Assembly: GCF_905196875.1 (NCBI RefSeq)
Contig: NZ_CAJJWO010000044.1
Location: 1-43,491, forward strand
Direction of reading: 5' to 3'
Length of the DNA stretch: 43,491 nt
From: an uncultured Parabacteroides sp.
Lineage (GTDB): Bacteria > Bacteroidota > Bacteroidia > Bacteroidales > Tannerellaceae
Within the stretch, counting starts at the first letter, position 1. Every line of letters starts with the position of its first letter. A program made the translations under genes and the position numbers. A model generated the notes under the pieces. That model was not told the origin of the DNA. It did not search any database and was given only the letters and a program-made list of their open reading frames with translations. Shown here one piece after another: positions 8,164-16,353 of the stretch.

Positions 8164-8194
8164 TTGGTACTTTAATAGGAAAACACTACTTTTG
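8164..8194 (+). promoter_or_regulatory. Promoter of efp
   Basis: TTGG at 8164-8167 and TACTTTTG at 8187-8194 have the spacing of the Bacteroidota -33/-7 promoter (TTTG-N19-TAnnTTTG). The leader to the ATG at 8252 would be about 50 nt. Confidence 0.65.
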
Positions 8195-8251
8195 TACCCG
8201 GAAATGACCGAAGATAATTCAATAAATCATTATAAATAAAAAATAGATCGT

Positions 8252-8818
8252 ATGATTAATTCACAAGACATTAAAAACGGAACGTGTATCCGCCTGGACG
8301 GGAAATTATATTTCTGCGTTGAATTCCTTCACGTAAAACCAGGAAAAGGAAACACTTTCATGCGTACCAAACTGAAAGATGTAGTAAAAGGTGGTATCCT
8401 TGATCGCCGTTTCAATATCGATGAAAAACTGGAAGATGTACGTGTAGAACGTCGTCCTCATCAATATACTTACAGAGAAGGCGAACATTATCACTTCATG
8501 AATCAGGAGACTTACGAAGATATCATCATCGACAAGGCGCTGATTAACGGGGTTGATTTCATGAAAGAAGAAGAGATCGTAGATGTTGTTTCCGATGCTT
8601 CTACAGATACAGTTCTTTTCGCTGATCTGCCTGCTAAGGTTCAATTGAAAATCACTTACACAGAACCGGGTGTAAAGGGCGATACTGCTACTAATACATT
8701 GAAACCTGCTACAGTAGAAACAGGTGCAGAAGTTCGTGTTCCGTTATTCATCAATGAAGGTGAAATTATCGAAGTAAACACAGCGGACGGTTCCTATTGC
8801 GGACGCGTTCGTTCATAA
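8252..8818 (+). CDS. efp: Elongation factor P
   Basis: EF-P relieves ribosome stalling at proline runs by binding between the P and E sites. The 188-residue length and three beta-barrel layout are standard. The loop KPGKG at residues 29-33 carries Lys32, the position modified in many bacteria. The C-terminal part contains the family signature around TNTLKPATVETGAEVRVPLF and ends with DGSYCGRVRS, close to the usual GxYxxR end. The gene has its own promoter just upstream and is followed at once by a perfect palindrome that may end its transcript. Confidence 0.97.
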   Translation: MINSQDIKNGTCIRLDGKLYFCVEFLHVKPGKGNTFMRTKLKDVVKGGILDRRFNIDEKLEDVRVERRPHQYTYREGEHYHFMNQETYEDIIIDKALINGVDFMKEEEIVDVVSDASTDTVLFADLPAKVQLKITYTEPGVKGDTATNTLKPATVETGAEVRVPLFINEGEIIEVNTADGSYCGRVRS

Positions 8819-8828
8819 GATAAAACAA

Positions 8829-8856
8829 GTAGGGGCGGTTCGCGAACCGCCCCTAC
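8829..8856. repeat. Perfect 28-bp palindrome (REP-like)
   Basis: GTAGGGGCGGTTCG is followed directly by its reverse complement, giving a perfect palindrome between efp and radC. A near copy with the same core lies at 29159-29181, and a related GTAGGG-type element at 5837-5916. It may serve as an efp terminator, but no T-run follows. Confidence 0.85.
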
Positions 8857-8873
8857 AACCAAAACACATCGCT

Positions 8874-9560
8874 ATGAAAATAAAAGAATGGGCAGAGGAA
8901 GACCGCCCACGTGAAAAAATGCTACTCAAAGGTATTACATCCCTCAGTGATGCCGAACTCCTGGCCATTCTCATCGGCTCAGGCAACAGCAGTGAAACGG
9001 CTGTCCAACTTTCACAACGTATCCTCAACAGCGTAGACAACAACCTGAATGCATTAGGCAAACAGACGATCCATGACCTGGTCTCCGGTTTCAAAGGAAT
9101 CGGTAAAGCTAAGGCTATCACTATCTGTGCAGCTCTGGAACTGGGTAAACGGCGCAATCTGGCCGATCCCATCCTGCGCAACAGTATCCGGAGCAGTCGC
9201 GATGCCTACAATCTCTTTCATCCCCTGCTCTGCGATTTACCGTACGAAGAGTTATGGATCGCACTGACCAACCGGGCAGGGAAAGTGATCGGTAAAACGA
9301 AGATCAGCCAGGGCGGAACAGGGGAAACGTCCGCCGACCTCCGTATCATCCTCAAAACGGCAATCAATGGGTTGGCTTCAGGGATTATCCTCTGCCATAA
9401 TCATCCGTCGGGAAACGTACGCCCCAGCTCGCAGGACGACACCCTGACCAGGCGGCTGGACAAAGCGGCAGACCTGCTGGAGATAAAGTTGTCAGACCAC
9501 CTGATCGTTTCCGATGGGACTTACTTCAGCTATGCAGACGAAGGGAGACTGGGGTTGTAA
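8874..9560 (+). CDS. radC: RadC family JAB/MPN-domain protein
   Basis: A 228-residue protein with an N-terminal helix-hairpin-helix region (SDAELLAILIGSG, FKGIGKAKAITICAALELGKR) and a C-terminal JAMM metalloprotease-like domain. The JAMM motif HNHPSGN...SSQDD is intact at about residues 177-190, preceded by GLASGIILC. RadC was named for DNA repair, but the family's true role is unsettled. Start chosen at the ATG 8874 (MKIKEWAEEDRPREKM), which is typical for the family. Confidence 0.93.
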   Translation: MKIKEWAEEDRPREKMLLKGITSLSDAELLAILIGSGNSSETAVQLSQRILNSVDNNLNALGKQTIHDLVSGFKGIGKAKAITICAALELGKRRNLADPILRNSIRSSRDAYNLFHPLLCDLPYEELWIALTNRAGKVIGKTKISQGGTGETSADLRIILKTAINGLASGIILCHNHPSGNVRPSSQDDTLTRRLDKAADLLEIKLSDHLIVSDGTYFSYADEGRLGL

Positions 9561-9605
9561 AACATTTTCTCTTTTCTACGGTTTAGTATATAGAAGATAT
9601 TAATG

Positions 9606-9613
9606 TATATTTG
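9606..9613 (+). promoter_or_regulatory. -7 box of the DUF59-lpxH operon
   Basis: TATATTTG lies 18 bp before the ATG at 9632, with GTTTAG about 20 bp further upstream as a weak -33 element. Confidence 0.55.
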
Positions 9614-9631
9614 CATTCAAATTAAAGAAAG

Positions 9632-9949
9632 ATGAACAACGAATTCCTCCAAACAGAAGAAGCGATTGTCGCCATGCTGAAGACAGTATACGACCCGGAA
9701 ATTCCGGTCAATGTGTTTGATCTCGGCCTGATATATAAAGTTGATGTAGACGACAAAAAGAACGTCCGTATAGATATGACCCTGACTGCCCCTAATTGCC
9801 CGGCAGCCGATTTCATCCTGGAAGATGTACGCATGAAAGTAGAATCGGTAGACGGTGTGAACAATGTGGAAGTCAATCTCGTGTTCGAACCGGAATGGGA
9901 TAAAGAAATGATGTCGGAAGAAGCTAAACTGGAACTTGGTTTCTTATGA
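9632..9949 (+). CDS. DUF59 / MIP18-family Fe-S cluster assembly factor
   Basis: A 105-residue protein made of a single DUF59 domain. The hallmark DPEIPVNVFDLGLIY is near residue 22, and the cysteine of TAPNCPAADF near residue 52 is the conserved metal/Fe-S-related residue. The C-terminal part contains VNLVFEPEWDKEMMSEEAK, usual for the family. Such proteins (SufT/PaaD-like) help mature Fe-S proteins. The stop overlaps the start of lpxH (ATGA), so the two genes are co-translated, although their functions are not obviously linked. Confidence 0.9.
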   Translation: MNNEFLQTEEAIVAMLKTVYDPEIPVNVFDLGLIYKVDVDDKKNVRIDMTLTAPNCPAADFILEDVRMKVESVDGVNNVEVNLVFEPEWDKEMMSEEAKLELGFL

Positions 9950-10722
9950 ATCCTTCGCGGAAGAAAATATATTTTGCATCGGACGCCCACTTGGGCGCCC
10001 GCTTTCACAAAGACCCGCTGGCTGTCGAGAAAAAACTCGTTCGCTGGCTCGACAGCATCAAGGAGGATGCACTGGCAGTCTATTTCCTGGGAGACATATT
10101 CGACTACTGGTATGAATATAAATATGTAGTACCCAAAGGGTTTACCCGTTTTCTAGGAAAACTCGCCGAACTGTCGGACAGTGGTGTAGAGATTCATATA
10201 TTTATCGGTAACCACGATATCTGGATGTTCGACTATCTTCCTAATGAGATAGGAGCAACTATCCATCGGGATGTATTGACTGTCGATCTGTTGGGTAAAC
10301 GTTTCTTTCTCGGACATGGCGACGAAGTGGATTACCGCAGTAAGGCTTTCCGTTTTATCCGTGCTCTTTTCCGTAACAAATTCTGCCAGTGGCTGTATGC
10401 CGGCATTCATCCCCGCTGGACTTTCGGCTTCGCTCTCGGATGGTCGCTGAGTAGTCGCAAAAAAGGGCTGGAAAAACACAAGACTTGTGAATCTCCCGAC
10501 TATCAAGGTGAAGAGCGCGAGTATATGGTTCTCTTTGCCAAAGAGTATCTGAAAACACATCCGGATATCAACTTCTTCATTTTCGGCCACCGTCACATCA
10601 TGCTCGACCTGATGCTCTCACGCACATCCCGCCTACTGATTGCCGGCGACTGGATGACGCTCTTCTCCTATATCGTATGGGACGGGGAAAACCTGTTTCT
10701 TGAACAGTTCGAAGCTGAATAA
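9946..10722 (+). CDS. lpxH: UDP-2,3-diacylglucosamine diphosphatase (lipid A synthesis)
   Basis: LpxH removes UMP from UDP-2,3-diacylglucosamine to give lipid X in lipid A biosynthesis, at the inner face of the cytoplasmic membrane. The 258 residues contain the full calcineurin-like metal set: SDAHLGA, GDIFDYW, GNHDIW, GHGDEVD and FGHRHIM. The segment FALGWSLSSRKKG fits the lipid-binding cap. Length and motif order suit the Bacteroidota LpxH type. It starts within the stop codon of the DUF59 gene. Confidence 0.9.
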   Translation: MNPSRKKIYFASDAHLGARFHKDPLAVEKKLVRWLDSIKEDALAVYFLGDIFDYWYEYKYVVPKGFTRFLGKLAELSDSGVEIHIFIGNHDIWMFDYLPNEIGATIHRDVLTVDLLGKRFFLGHGDEVDYRSKAFRFIRALFRNKFCQWLYAGIHPRWTFGFALGWSLSSRKKGLEKHKTCESPDYQGEEREYMVLFAKEYLKTHPDINFFIFGHRHIMLDLMLSRTSRLLIAGDWMTLFSYIVWDGENLFLEQFEAE

Positions 10723-10737
10723 CTTCACATAACGACA

Positions 10738-10773
10738 TAAAAAAAGACTGCTCCAACCGGTGTCGGAGCAGCC
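10738..10773 (-). terminator. Terminator of the pta-ackA operon
   Basis: CTGCTCC (10748-10754) pairs with GGAGCAG (10765-10771). Read on the minus strand the stem is followed by CTTTTTTTATG, a strong T-run. It lies between convergent lpxH and ackA and mainly serves ackA. Confidence 0.8.
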
Positions 10774-10821
10774 TAAACACTAATCCTGTGTTTTGTAAGC
10801 TGTGAGGACTAGTACTATTTA

Positions 10822-12021
10822 TTATTTACCTAATATATCCATTGTATCGGAAGCGATCATATATTCTTCGTCGGTAGGAACAACGATAATCGTTACCTTA
10901 CTGTCCGGAGTGCTGATCACCATTTCTTCACCACGCATGCCATCGTTCTTCTTTACATCGATCTTCATTCCCATGTATTCCATGTTTTCGCATACGACAC
11001 GACGGGTAGCCCACTGGTTTTCACCTACACCGCCTGTCCATACCAGGATATCGCAACCACCCATGGCAGCAGCATAAGCACCGATGTATTTCTTGATTCG
11101 GTAGTTATAAACATTCAGAGCCAGAATAGCACGTTTATCGCCTTCAGCAACAGCAGCTTCGATCTCACGCATATCGGAAGAGATACCAGAAAGCCCCTGA
11201 ACACCGCTCTGTTTGTTGATCAGATCGGATAAGCCTTTCGCATCCAGTTTTTCTTTATCCATGATAAATGAAAGTGCACCTGCATCCACATCACCGCAAC
11301 GGGTTCCCATCAGCAAACCTTCAACCGGAGTCAATCCCATGGAAGTATCTACGCTCTTACCGTTTTTTACAGCAGCGATAGAACCACCGTTACCTACGTG
11401 AGCTGTAATGATCTTCTGTTCTTCGTAAGGAACACCCAGGATTTCGCAGGCACGTTTCGATACGTAGCGATGGCTGGTTCCGTGGAAACCGTAACGACGA
11501 ATACCATATTTCTTATACAGAGAATAAGGCAGACCGTACATATAAGCATAGTCCGGCATTGTCTGGTGGAAAGCAGTATCGAACACTCCAACCTGACGGA
11601 TGCCCGGGATCAACGCGCTCATGGCACGGATACCTTTCAGGTTTGGCGGGTTGTGAAGAGGTGCCAGGTCGATGCACTCAACCATTTTACCGATCACCTC
11701 CGGAGTAATTTCCACACTTCCGCTGAATGCTTCTCCACCGTGTACCACGCGATGACCTACAGCGTCAATTTCGTTAAACGACTTGATACAGCCGTATTTA
11801 TCATCTGTCAGTACGCTCAGGATAAACTCGATAGCCGCATTGTGCTCCGGCAATTCTTTATCCAGAATAACCTTCTTACCATCCGGCTGAGTGAACTTCA
11901 GGAAAGAACCCGGCAGACCCAGTTTCTCCACCCCACCCTGTGCAAGTACTTCATGTGTGTCCATATTGAACAACTTGTACTTTACAGACGAACTTCCGCA
12001 ATTTAAAACTAATATCTTCAT
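10822..12021 (-). CDS. ackA: Acetate kinase
   Basis: AckA makes ATP and acetate from acetyl phosphate, the last step of the Pta-AckA pathway. The 399-residue length is standard. The N-terminal NCGSSSVKYKLF, the central AHVGNGGSIAAVKNGKS with DTSMGLTPVEGLLMGTR, and the C-terminal LVWTGGVGENQ are the ASKHA-fold phosphate and acetate motifs. It lies 21 bp downstream of pta and ends in a strong terminator, so the pair is one operon from the pta promoter. Confidence 0.97.
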   Translation of the reverse strand: MKILVLNCGSSSVKYKLFNMDTHEVLAQGGVEKLGLPGSFLKFTQPDGKKVILDKELPEHNAAIEFILSVLTDDKYGCIKSFNEIDAVGHRVVHGGEAFSGSVEITPEVIGKMVECIDLAPLHNPPNLKGIRAMSALIPGIRQVGVFDTAFHQTMPDYAYMYGLPYSLYKKYGIRRYGFHGTSHRYVSKRACEILGVPYEEQKIITAHVGNGGSIAAVKNGKSVDTSMGLTPVEGLLMGTRCGDVDAGALSFIMDKEKLDAKGLSDLINKQSGVQGLSGISSDMREIEAAVAEGDKRAILALNVYNYRIKKYIGAYAAAMGGCDILVWTGGVGENQWATRRVVCENMEYMGMKIDVKKNDGMRGEEMVISTPDSKVTIIVVPTDEEYMIASDTMDILGK

Positions 12022-12042
12022 ATCTTACTTGTTGTGTCTTTT

Positions 12043-13059
12043 TTACTTTTTAGCAGCCTTTAAGCCGATCGACTGATTGCTGGCGATAGCAACCATCTTA
12101 TAGATATCGTCTACGGAGCAACCACGGGAAAGATCGTTCACCGGAGCAGCCATTCCCTGAAGGATCGGACCTACGGCTTCTGCATCACCCAGACGCTGAA
12201 CCAGTTTATAAGCGATATTACCTACTTCCAATGTAGGGAATACGAGTACGTTAGCCTTACCTGCCACTTCGCTGCCCGGAGCCTTCAATGAAGCAACCGA
12301 TTCTACCAAAGCAGCATCAGACTGCAATTCGCCATCGATCTTCAGTTCCGGAGCCATTTCTTTAGCCAGACGGGTAGCTTCAACGACCTTGTCAACCATT
12401 TCGTGAGAAGCACTTCCCTTCGTAGAGAAGCTCAACATAGCCACGCGAGGTTCTACACCTACGATATCGCGAGCTGTTGCAGCAGTAGCCACAGCAATAC
12501 TAGCCAGTTCGGGAGCAGTCGGATTCGGCATCACAGCACAGTCGGCAAATACAAGGAGACCGTCTTTTCCGTATTCCGGTTTCTTTGTGAACATAAGGAA
12601 TGCACCCGATACACAGCTCATACCTGGAGCAGTCTTAACGATCTGCAGAGCAGGACGAAGCACATTACCTGTCGTATTCTGTGCACCGGCAATTTCGCCA
12701 TCGGCATCACCAGCCTTGATCATCAGGCAAGCCAGGAACAAAGGATCTTCAACAAGGACAGCAGCCTTTTCAGGTGTCATACCTTTTTTCTGACGCAATT
12801 GGAAAAGCAGATCTGCATAAGCAGCTTTCTTTTCATGATCTTTAGGGTCAACAATAGTAGCCTGTCGGATGTGGTTCAGACCGTAATTAGCTGCCAAAGA
12901 GGAAATCTCTGCCGGATTTCCAATCAGAATGATGTCGGCAACTCCATCGGCCAGTAAACGGTCGGCGGCTTTCAATGTTCTTTCTTCTGTTCCTTCGGGA
13001 AGAACAATACGCTGCTTGTCAGCTTTAGCGCGTGCAATAATCTCTTGCATTAAGTCCAT
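12043..13059 (-). CDS. pta: Phosphate acetyltransferase
   Basis: Pta converts acetyl-CoA and phosphate to acetyl phosphate. The 338 residues correspond to the single catalytic PTA_PTB domain, without the long N-terminal regulatory part of the enterobacterial enzyme. Typical stretches are IVLPEGTEERTLKAADRL near the start, the GDADGEIAGAQNTTGNVLRP region, VFADCAVMPNPTAPELA and ANVLVFPTLEVGNIAYKLVQ. Upstream is a TACTTTTG box on the minus strand (13110-13117). First gene of the pta-ackA operon. Confidence 0.97.
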   Translation of the reverse strand: MDLMQEIIARAKADKQRIVLPEGTEERTLKAADRLLADGVADIILIGNPAEISSLAANYGLNHIRQATIVDPKDHEKKAAYADLLFQLRQKKGMTPEKAAVLVEDPLFLACLMIKAGDADGEIAGAQNTTGNVLRPALQIVKTAPGMSCVSGAFLMFTKKPEYGKDGLLVFADCAVMPNPTAPELASIAVATAATARDIVGVEPRVAMLSFSTKGSASHEMVDKVVEATRLAKEMAPELKIDGELQSDAALVESVASLKAPGSEVAGKANVLVFPTLEVGNIAYKLVQRLGDAEAVGPILQGMAAPVNDLSRGCSVDDIYKMVAIASNQSIGLKAAKK

Positions 13060-13109
13060 AGTGGAAGATATTTTTTATAGTATTTAGTAATTGCTACTGT
13101 TTGCGGCTA

Positions 13110-13117
13110 CAAAAGTA
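13110..13117 (-). promoter_or_regulatory. -7 box of the pta-ackA operon
   Basis: TACTTTTG on the minus strand is about 51 bp upstream of the pta start. TTTG occurs upstream, but about 23 bp away rather than 19. Confidence 0.5.
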
Positions 13118-13187
13118 GACAAAATGCAACATAGAGTTTGCAAAAAGCACAAACTATTTGCAACCAGAGCTGTCACTTTCAGAACAT

Positions 13188-13973
13188 TTAACAGTAATTC
13201 ACGACTTCTCGCCCTCCGGAAAGGATTTGTTGAAGATCTTCGGCTGAAATATTGATCTCCAGTTTACCATTATGAGCAACGGATATCTTACCCCGTTCTT
13301 CCGATACAATAATTATCAACGCATCAGTTTCAAGAGACATTCCGAGTGCGGAACGGTGGCGCAGTCCCAGATCTTTCGGCAGACTGGCCTTCTGGGCAAC
13401 CGGAAGAATACAACCTGCAGCTTTTATCCGTCCATCGGCAATAATCATGGCGCCGTCATGTAAAGGACTGTTTTTAAAGAATATATTTTCGATCAGGCGG
13501 GCATTGACATCGGCAGTGAACATTTCTCCCGTATGCTCGTAGACCGAGAGATCGACATCCTGCTGGATCACGATCAGGGCACCGGTCTTTTTACGGGCCA
13601 TATTCATACAGGCTAAGACTACAGGGGCGACAAATTTCCCTTCACGTTCACTGTTCGTATCCCTTTTTGAAAAGAGTTTTCCCAGGAACTTCCATCCCCG
13701 GTGGGACCCCAACGCCATCAGGAAACGGCGGATCTCATCCTGAAACAGAATAACCAGCACTACAAAACCGACACTGATAAACTTATCGAGTATGGCTCCC
13801 ATCAAACGCATTTCCAACACCTGCGAAACAAGAATCCATACTATAATAAACGAAACTACCCCACTAAAGATAGCCAGCGTACCCGAACTCTTCATCAGTT
13901 TGTATGTCTGGTAGAGAAAAAAGGCTACCAGCAGTACATCGATCAGGTCTTTTATTCCGAAATGCATCCACAT
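13188..13973 (-). CDS. cdaA: Membrane diadenylate cyclase (c-di-AMP synthase)
   Basis: CdaA joins two ATP molecules into cyclic di-AMP, a signal for potassium, osmotic and cell-wall balance. Three N-terminal membrane segments (about residues 10-85) precede the DAC domain. The catalytic motifs DGA (in SPLHDGAMII) and RHR (in GLRHRSALG) are both intact. The 261-residue size fits the CdaA class. It starts 4 bp after the folP stop, so the genes are co-transcribed. Confidence 0.95.
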   Translation of the reverse strand: MWMHFGIKDLIDVLLVAFFLYQTYKLMKSSGTLAIFSGVVSFIIVWILVSQVLEMRLMGAILDKFISVGFVVLVILFQDEIRRFLMALGSHRGWKFLGKLFSKRDTNSEREGKFVAPVVLACMNMARKKTGALIVIQQDVDLSVYEHTGEMFTADVNARLIENIFFKNSPLHDGAMIIADGRIKAAGCILPVAQKASLPKDLGLRHRSALGMSLETDALIIIVSEERGKISVAHNGKLEINISAEDLQQILSGGREVVNYC

Positions 13974-13977
13974 AATA

Positions 13978-14838
13978 TTATGAATTGATAGTCGACAATC
14001 GAGAGTCGACAGTTTTAGTAACCAGTTTCACAGCTTCGACAGCAGCTTTCACATCATGAACACGGAGGATATCGGCCCCGTTCATCAACGCCAGCGTGTT
14101 CAATACCGTAGTACCGTTCAGGCTATCGGCCGGCGTTCCACCCAGAAAGCGATAGATCATGCTTTTACGGGATATGCCCACCAGGAGGGGAAGATCGAAC
14201 ACACCGAACTCCTGCAGACGGTTCATCAGCAGGTAATTCTGGTCGACCGTCTTACTGAAGCCGAAGCCGGGATCGAGAATGATATCGTTCACGCCCAGCA
14301 AACGCAGTTCACGAACTTTCGTAGCAAAATACAACATGATCTCCTCCATCATATCCGTATAACCGGTATATTGTTGCATTGTTTGGGGAGTGCCTCGCAT
14401 ATGCATCATTATATAAGGCACATTCAGATCGGCTACTGTCGCAAACATGTTTTTATCCAGTTCGCCGCCGGATATATCATTTATGATGGCTACGCCATAT
14501 TCCTCTACACATTTACGGGCTACATCGGCACGAAAGGTATCCACCGATACCACAGCTTCCGGATAATGCGTATTCAATATCTTCAACGCAAACGCCAGGC
14601 GCTCCATTTCTTCTTCCGGGGAAACCTCGGCTGCATCGGGACGGGAAGAATACCCGCCGATATCGATCAGCTCTCCGCCTTCCGAGAGAATTGCCTGTAT
14701 CCGATCATTGATAGCAGCTTCATTCTGTTTACGGCTGTCGGCATAGAAAGAGTCGGGGGTTACATTCAAAATACCCATCACGACAGGAGTTGCCAACGAC
14801 AAGAGTGTACCCTTAATATTGAGCGTTTTATCTAACAT
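13978..14838 (-). CDS. folP: Dihydropteroate synthase
   Basis: FolP joins p-aminobenzoate to the pterin pyrophosphate in folate synthesis. Motifs are intact: GILNVTPDSF, LIDIGGYSSRP, ISGGELD, DPGFGFSKT and GISRKSMI. I place the start at ATG 14838 (MLDKTLNIKG), giving 286 residues. A longer frame from 14895 adds 19 residues (MKNEYLNENRVS...) that come from a repetitive ATTCTTCATTC-type intergenic tract and match nothing in the family. The C-terminal residues VDSRLSTINS are likewise encoded by a GTCGACA-containing repeat. Four bp separate it from cdaA. Confidence 0.92.
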   Translation of the reverse strand: MLDKTLNIKGTLLSLATPVVMGILNVTPDSFYADSRKQNEAAINDRIQAILSEGGELIDIGGYSSRPDAAEVSPEEEMERLAFALKILNTHYPEAVVSVDTFRADVARKCVEEYGVAIINDISGGELDKNMFATVADLNVPYIMMHMRGTPQTMQQYTGYTDMMEEIMLYFATKVRELRLLGVNDIILDPGFGFSKTVDQNYLLMNRLQEFGVFDLPLLVGISRKSMIYRFLGGTPADSLNGTTVLNTLALMNGADILRVHDVKAAVEAVKLVTKTVDSRLSTINS

Positions 14839-14883
14839 TTCGATCCATATTTCCAGCAAAGATACACGATTCTCATTTAAATA

Positions 14884-14911
14884 TTCATTCTTCATTCCTC
14901 ATTCTTCATTT
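14884..14911. repeat. Short direct repeats of CATTCTTCATT type
   Basis: The unit CATTCTTCATT occurs twice with a variant between, in the divergent folP/murF promoter region. Similar AATGAAGAATGA tracts are frequent between Bacteroidales genes. Confidence 0.5.
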
Positions 14912-14917
14912 AATTGT

Positions 14918-14925
14918 TACTTTTG
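14918..14925 (+). promoter_or_regulatory. -7 box of murF
   Basis: TACTTTTG lies 19 bp before the ATG at 14944. Its position argues against the upstream TTG at 14914 as the start, because that codon would lie before the transcript begins. Confidence 0.55.
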
Positions 14926-14943
14926 CTCACCAATAATAAGCAA

Positions 14944-16239
14944 ATGAAAAAAGCTATGAGTATATCAGAACTGTATGAATTGTTTATACACAATCCGAAA
15001 ATAACAACAGACAGCCGCAATTGTCCGCGCGGTTCCATCTTCTTCGCCCTGAAAGGTGAAAGGTTCGACGGGAACCAATATGCGGAAAAGGCTTTAGCTA
15101 CCGGTTGCTCCTACGCAGTAATCGATAATCCGGATTATGTCATTGGAGAGCGTACCATTTTGGTCGATAATGTATTGACAACTTTGCAGCAGCTGGCTTA
15201 CCGCCATCGGAAAATGCTGGGCATTCCTATTATAGGAATTACCGGAACAAACGGTAAAACCACTACCAAAGAGCTATTGGCAGCTGTATTATCTACCAAA
15301 TTTAACCTGCTTTATACCGAAGGAAACTTCAACAATCATATCGGCGTCCCGCTCACCCTGCTTCGTCTGACTCACGACCACGAAATGGCAGTGATAGAAA
15401 TGGGGGCCAGCCATCCGGGAGATATCAAGGAACTGGTAGAGATCGCATTGCCCAACTACGGGATCATTACAAATGTAGGTCGTGCGCATCTGGAAGGTTT
15501 CGGCTCGTTTGAGGGAGTGGTGAAGACCAAAGGAGAGTTATACGACTATATCCGCCATACCAAAGGCAAGATATTTATTAAGAAAGAAAACAAAGACCTA
15601 CAGGAGATTGCCAAAGGAATCGAACAGATCACTTACGGGAACGATGATAGTTCTTTCGCCTCAGGTCACGTTATCAGTTGTAACCCATATCTTACTTTCG
15701 ACTGGAAACAGCAGGGTAAGATACATACGGTCGAAACGCATCTGATAGGCGGATATAACCTCGACAATGTATTGACAGCCGTAGCCGTGGGCCGTTATTT
15801 CAAGATTCCGGCAGAACGTATCAGCCGGGCTATCGCGGCATACGAACCGACCAACAACCGTTCGCAACTGAAGAAAACAGAACATAATACTTTACTGATC
15901 GATGCATACAATGCTAACCCGAGCAGTATGAAGGTCGCTATCGAAAACTTCACTTCCATGCCCGTATCCTCTAAAGCCGTTATCCTGGGGGACATGCGTG
16001 AACTGGGCCCGGCAAGCGACGAATTGCATGCCGAAATAATAGCAGAAGTAAAAGCAGGTAAGTTCGATAAGGTATTCCTTTGCGGAGAACATTTCCAGAA
16101 AGCAGGTAAAGAATTTGCCACTTATGCAACAACAGAAGAACTGATCGATGCATTAAAAGCCAACCCCTTAAAAGGATATCATATCCTGATCAAAGGATCG
16201 CATGGGATGGCGTTGGAAAAGACGGTGGAGATATTATAA
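14944..16239 (+). CDS. murF: UDP-MurNAc-tripeptide--D-Ala-D-Ala ligase
   Basis: MurF adds D-Ala-D-Ala to the UDP-MurNAc tripeptide, the last cytoplasmic step of the peptidoglycan precursor. Domains appear in order: an N-terminal UDP-binding part with KITTDSR and IFFALKG, the ATPase part with GITGTNGKTTTKELL, the EMGASHPGDI motif, and a C-terminal Mur ligase domain containing LIDAYNANPSSMK and ILGDMRELG. The length of 431 residues is normal. Start set at ATG 14944, downstream of a TACTTTTG box. A strong hairpin terminator follows the stop. It stands apart from the usual mur/dcw cluster, as is common for murF in this phylum. Confidence 0.95.
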   Translation: MKKAMSISELYELFIHNPKITTDSRNCPRGSIFFALKGERFDGNQYAEKALATGCSYAVIDNPDYVIGERTILVDNVLTTLQQLAYRHRKMLGIPIIGITGTNGKTTTKELLAAVLSTKFNLLYTEGNFNNHIGVPLTLLRLTHDHEMAVIEMGASHPGDIKELVEIALPNYGIITNVGRAHLEGFGSFEGVVKTKGELYDYIRHTKGKIFIKKENKDLQEIAKGIEQITYGNDDSSFASGHVISCNPYLTFDWKQQGKIHTVETHLIGGYNLDNVLTAVAVGRYFKIPAERISRAIAAYEPTNNRSQLKKTEHNTLLIDAYNANPSSMKVAIENFTSMPVSSKAVILGDMRELGPASDELHAEIIAEVKAGKFDKVFLCGEHFQKAGKEFATYATTEELIDALKANPLKGYHILIKGSHGMALEKTVEIL

Positions 16240-16265
16240 GATAAAAGCTGTAATACTTTTTCAAT

Positions 16266-16306
16266 AAAAAGAGCCATGCTTTCCTTTAAAAGCATGGCTC
16301 CTTTTA
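16266..16306. terminator. Bidirectional terminator between murF and the phosphatase gene
   Basis: GAGCCATGCT (16271-16280) pairs with AGCATGGCTC (16291-16300), preceded by AAAAA and followed by CTTTT. It can serve both convergent genes. Confidence 0.9.
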
Positions 16307-16353
16307 TAAATTTCCATTAAGTCGACTTTGCAGTTTGAAAAGCGAAATCACTT

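Noticed and set aside
14914..14943. Earlier TTG start for murF
   Set aside because: It overlaps the TACTTTTG -7 box and adds residues not seen in MurF.
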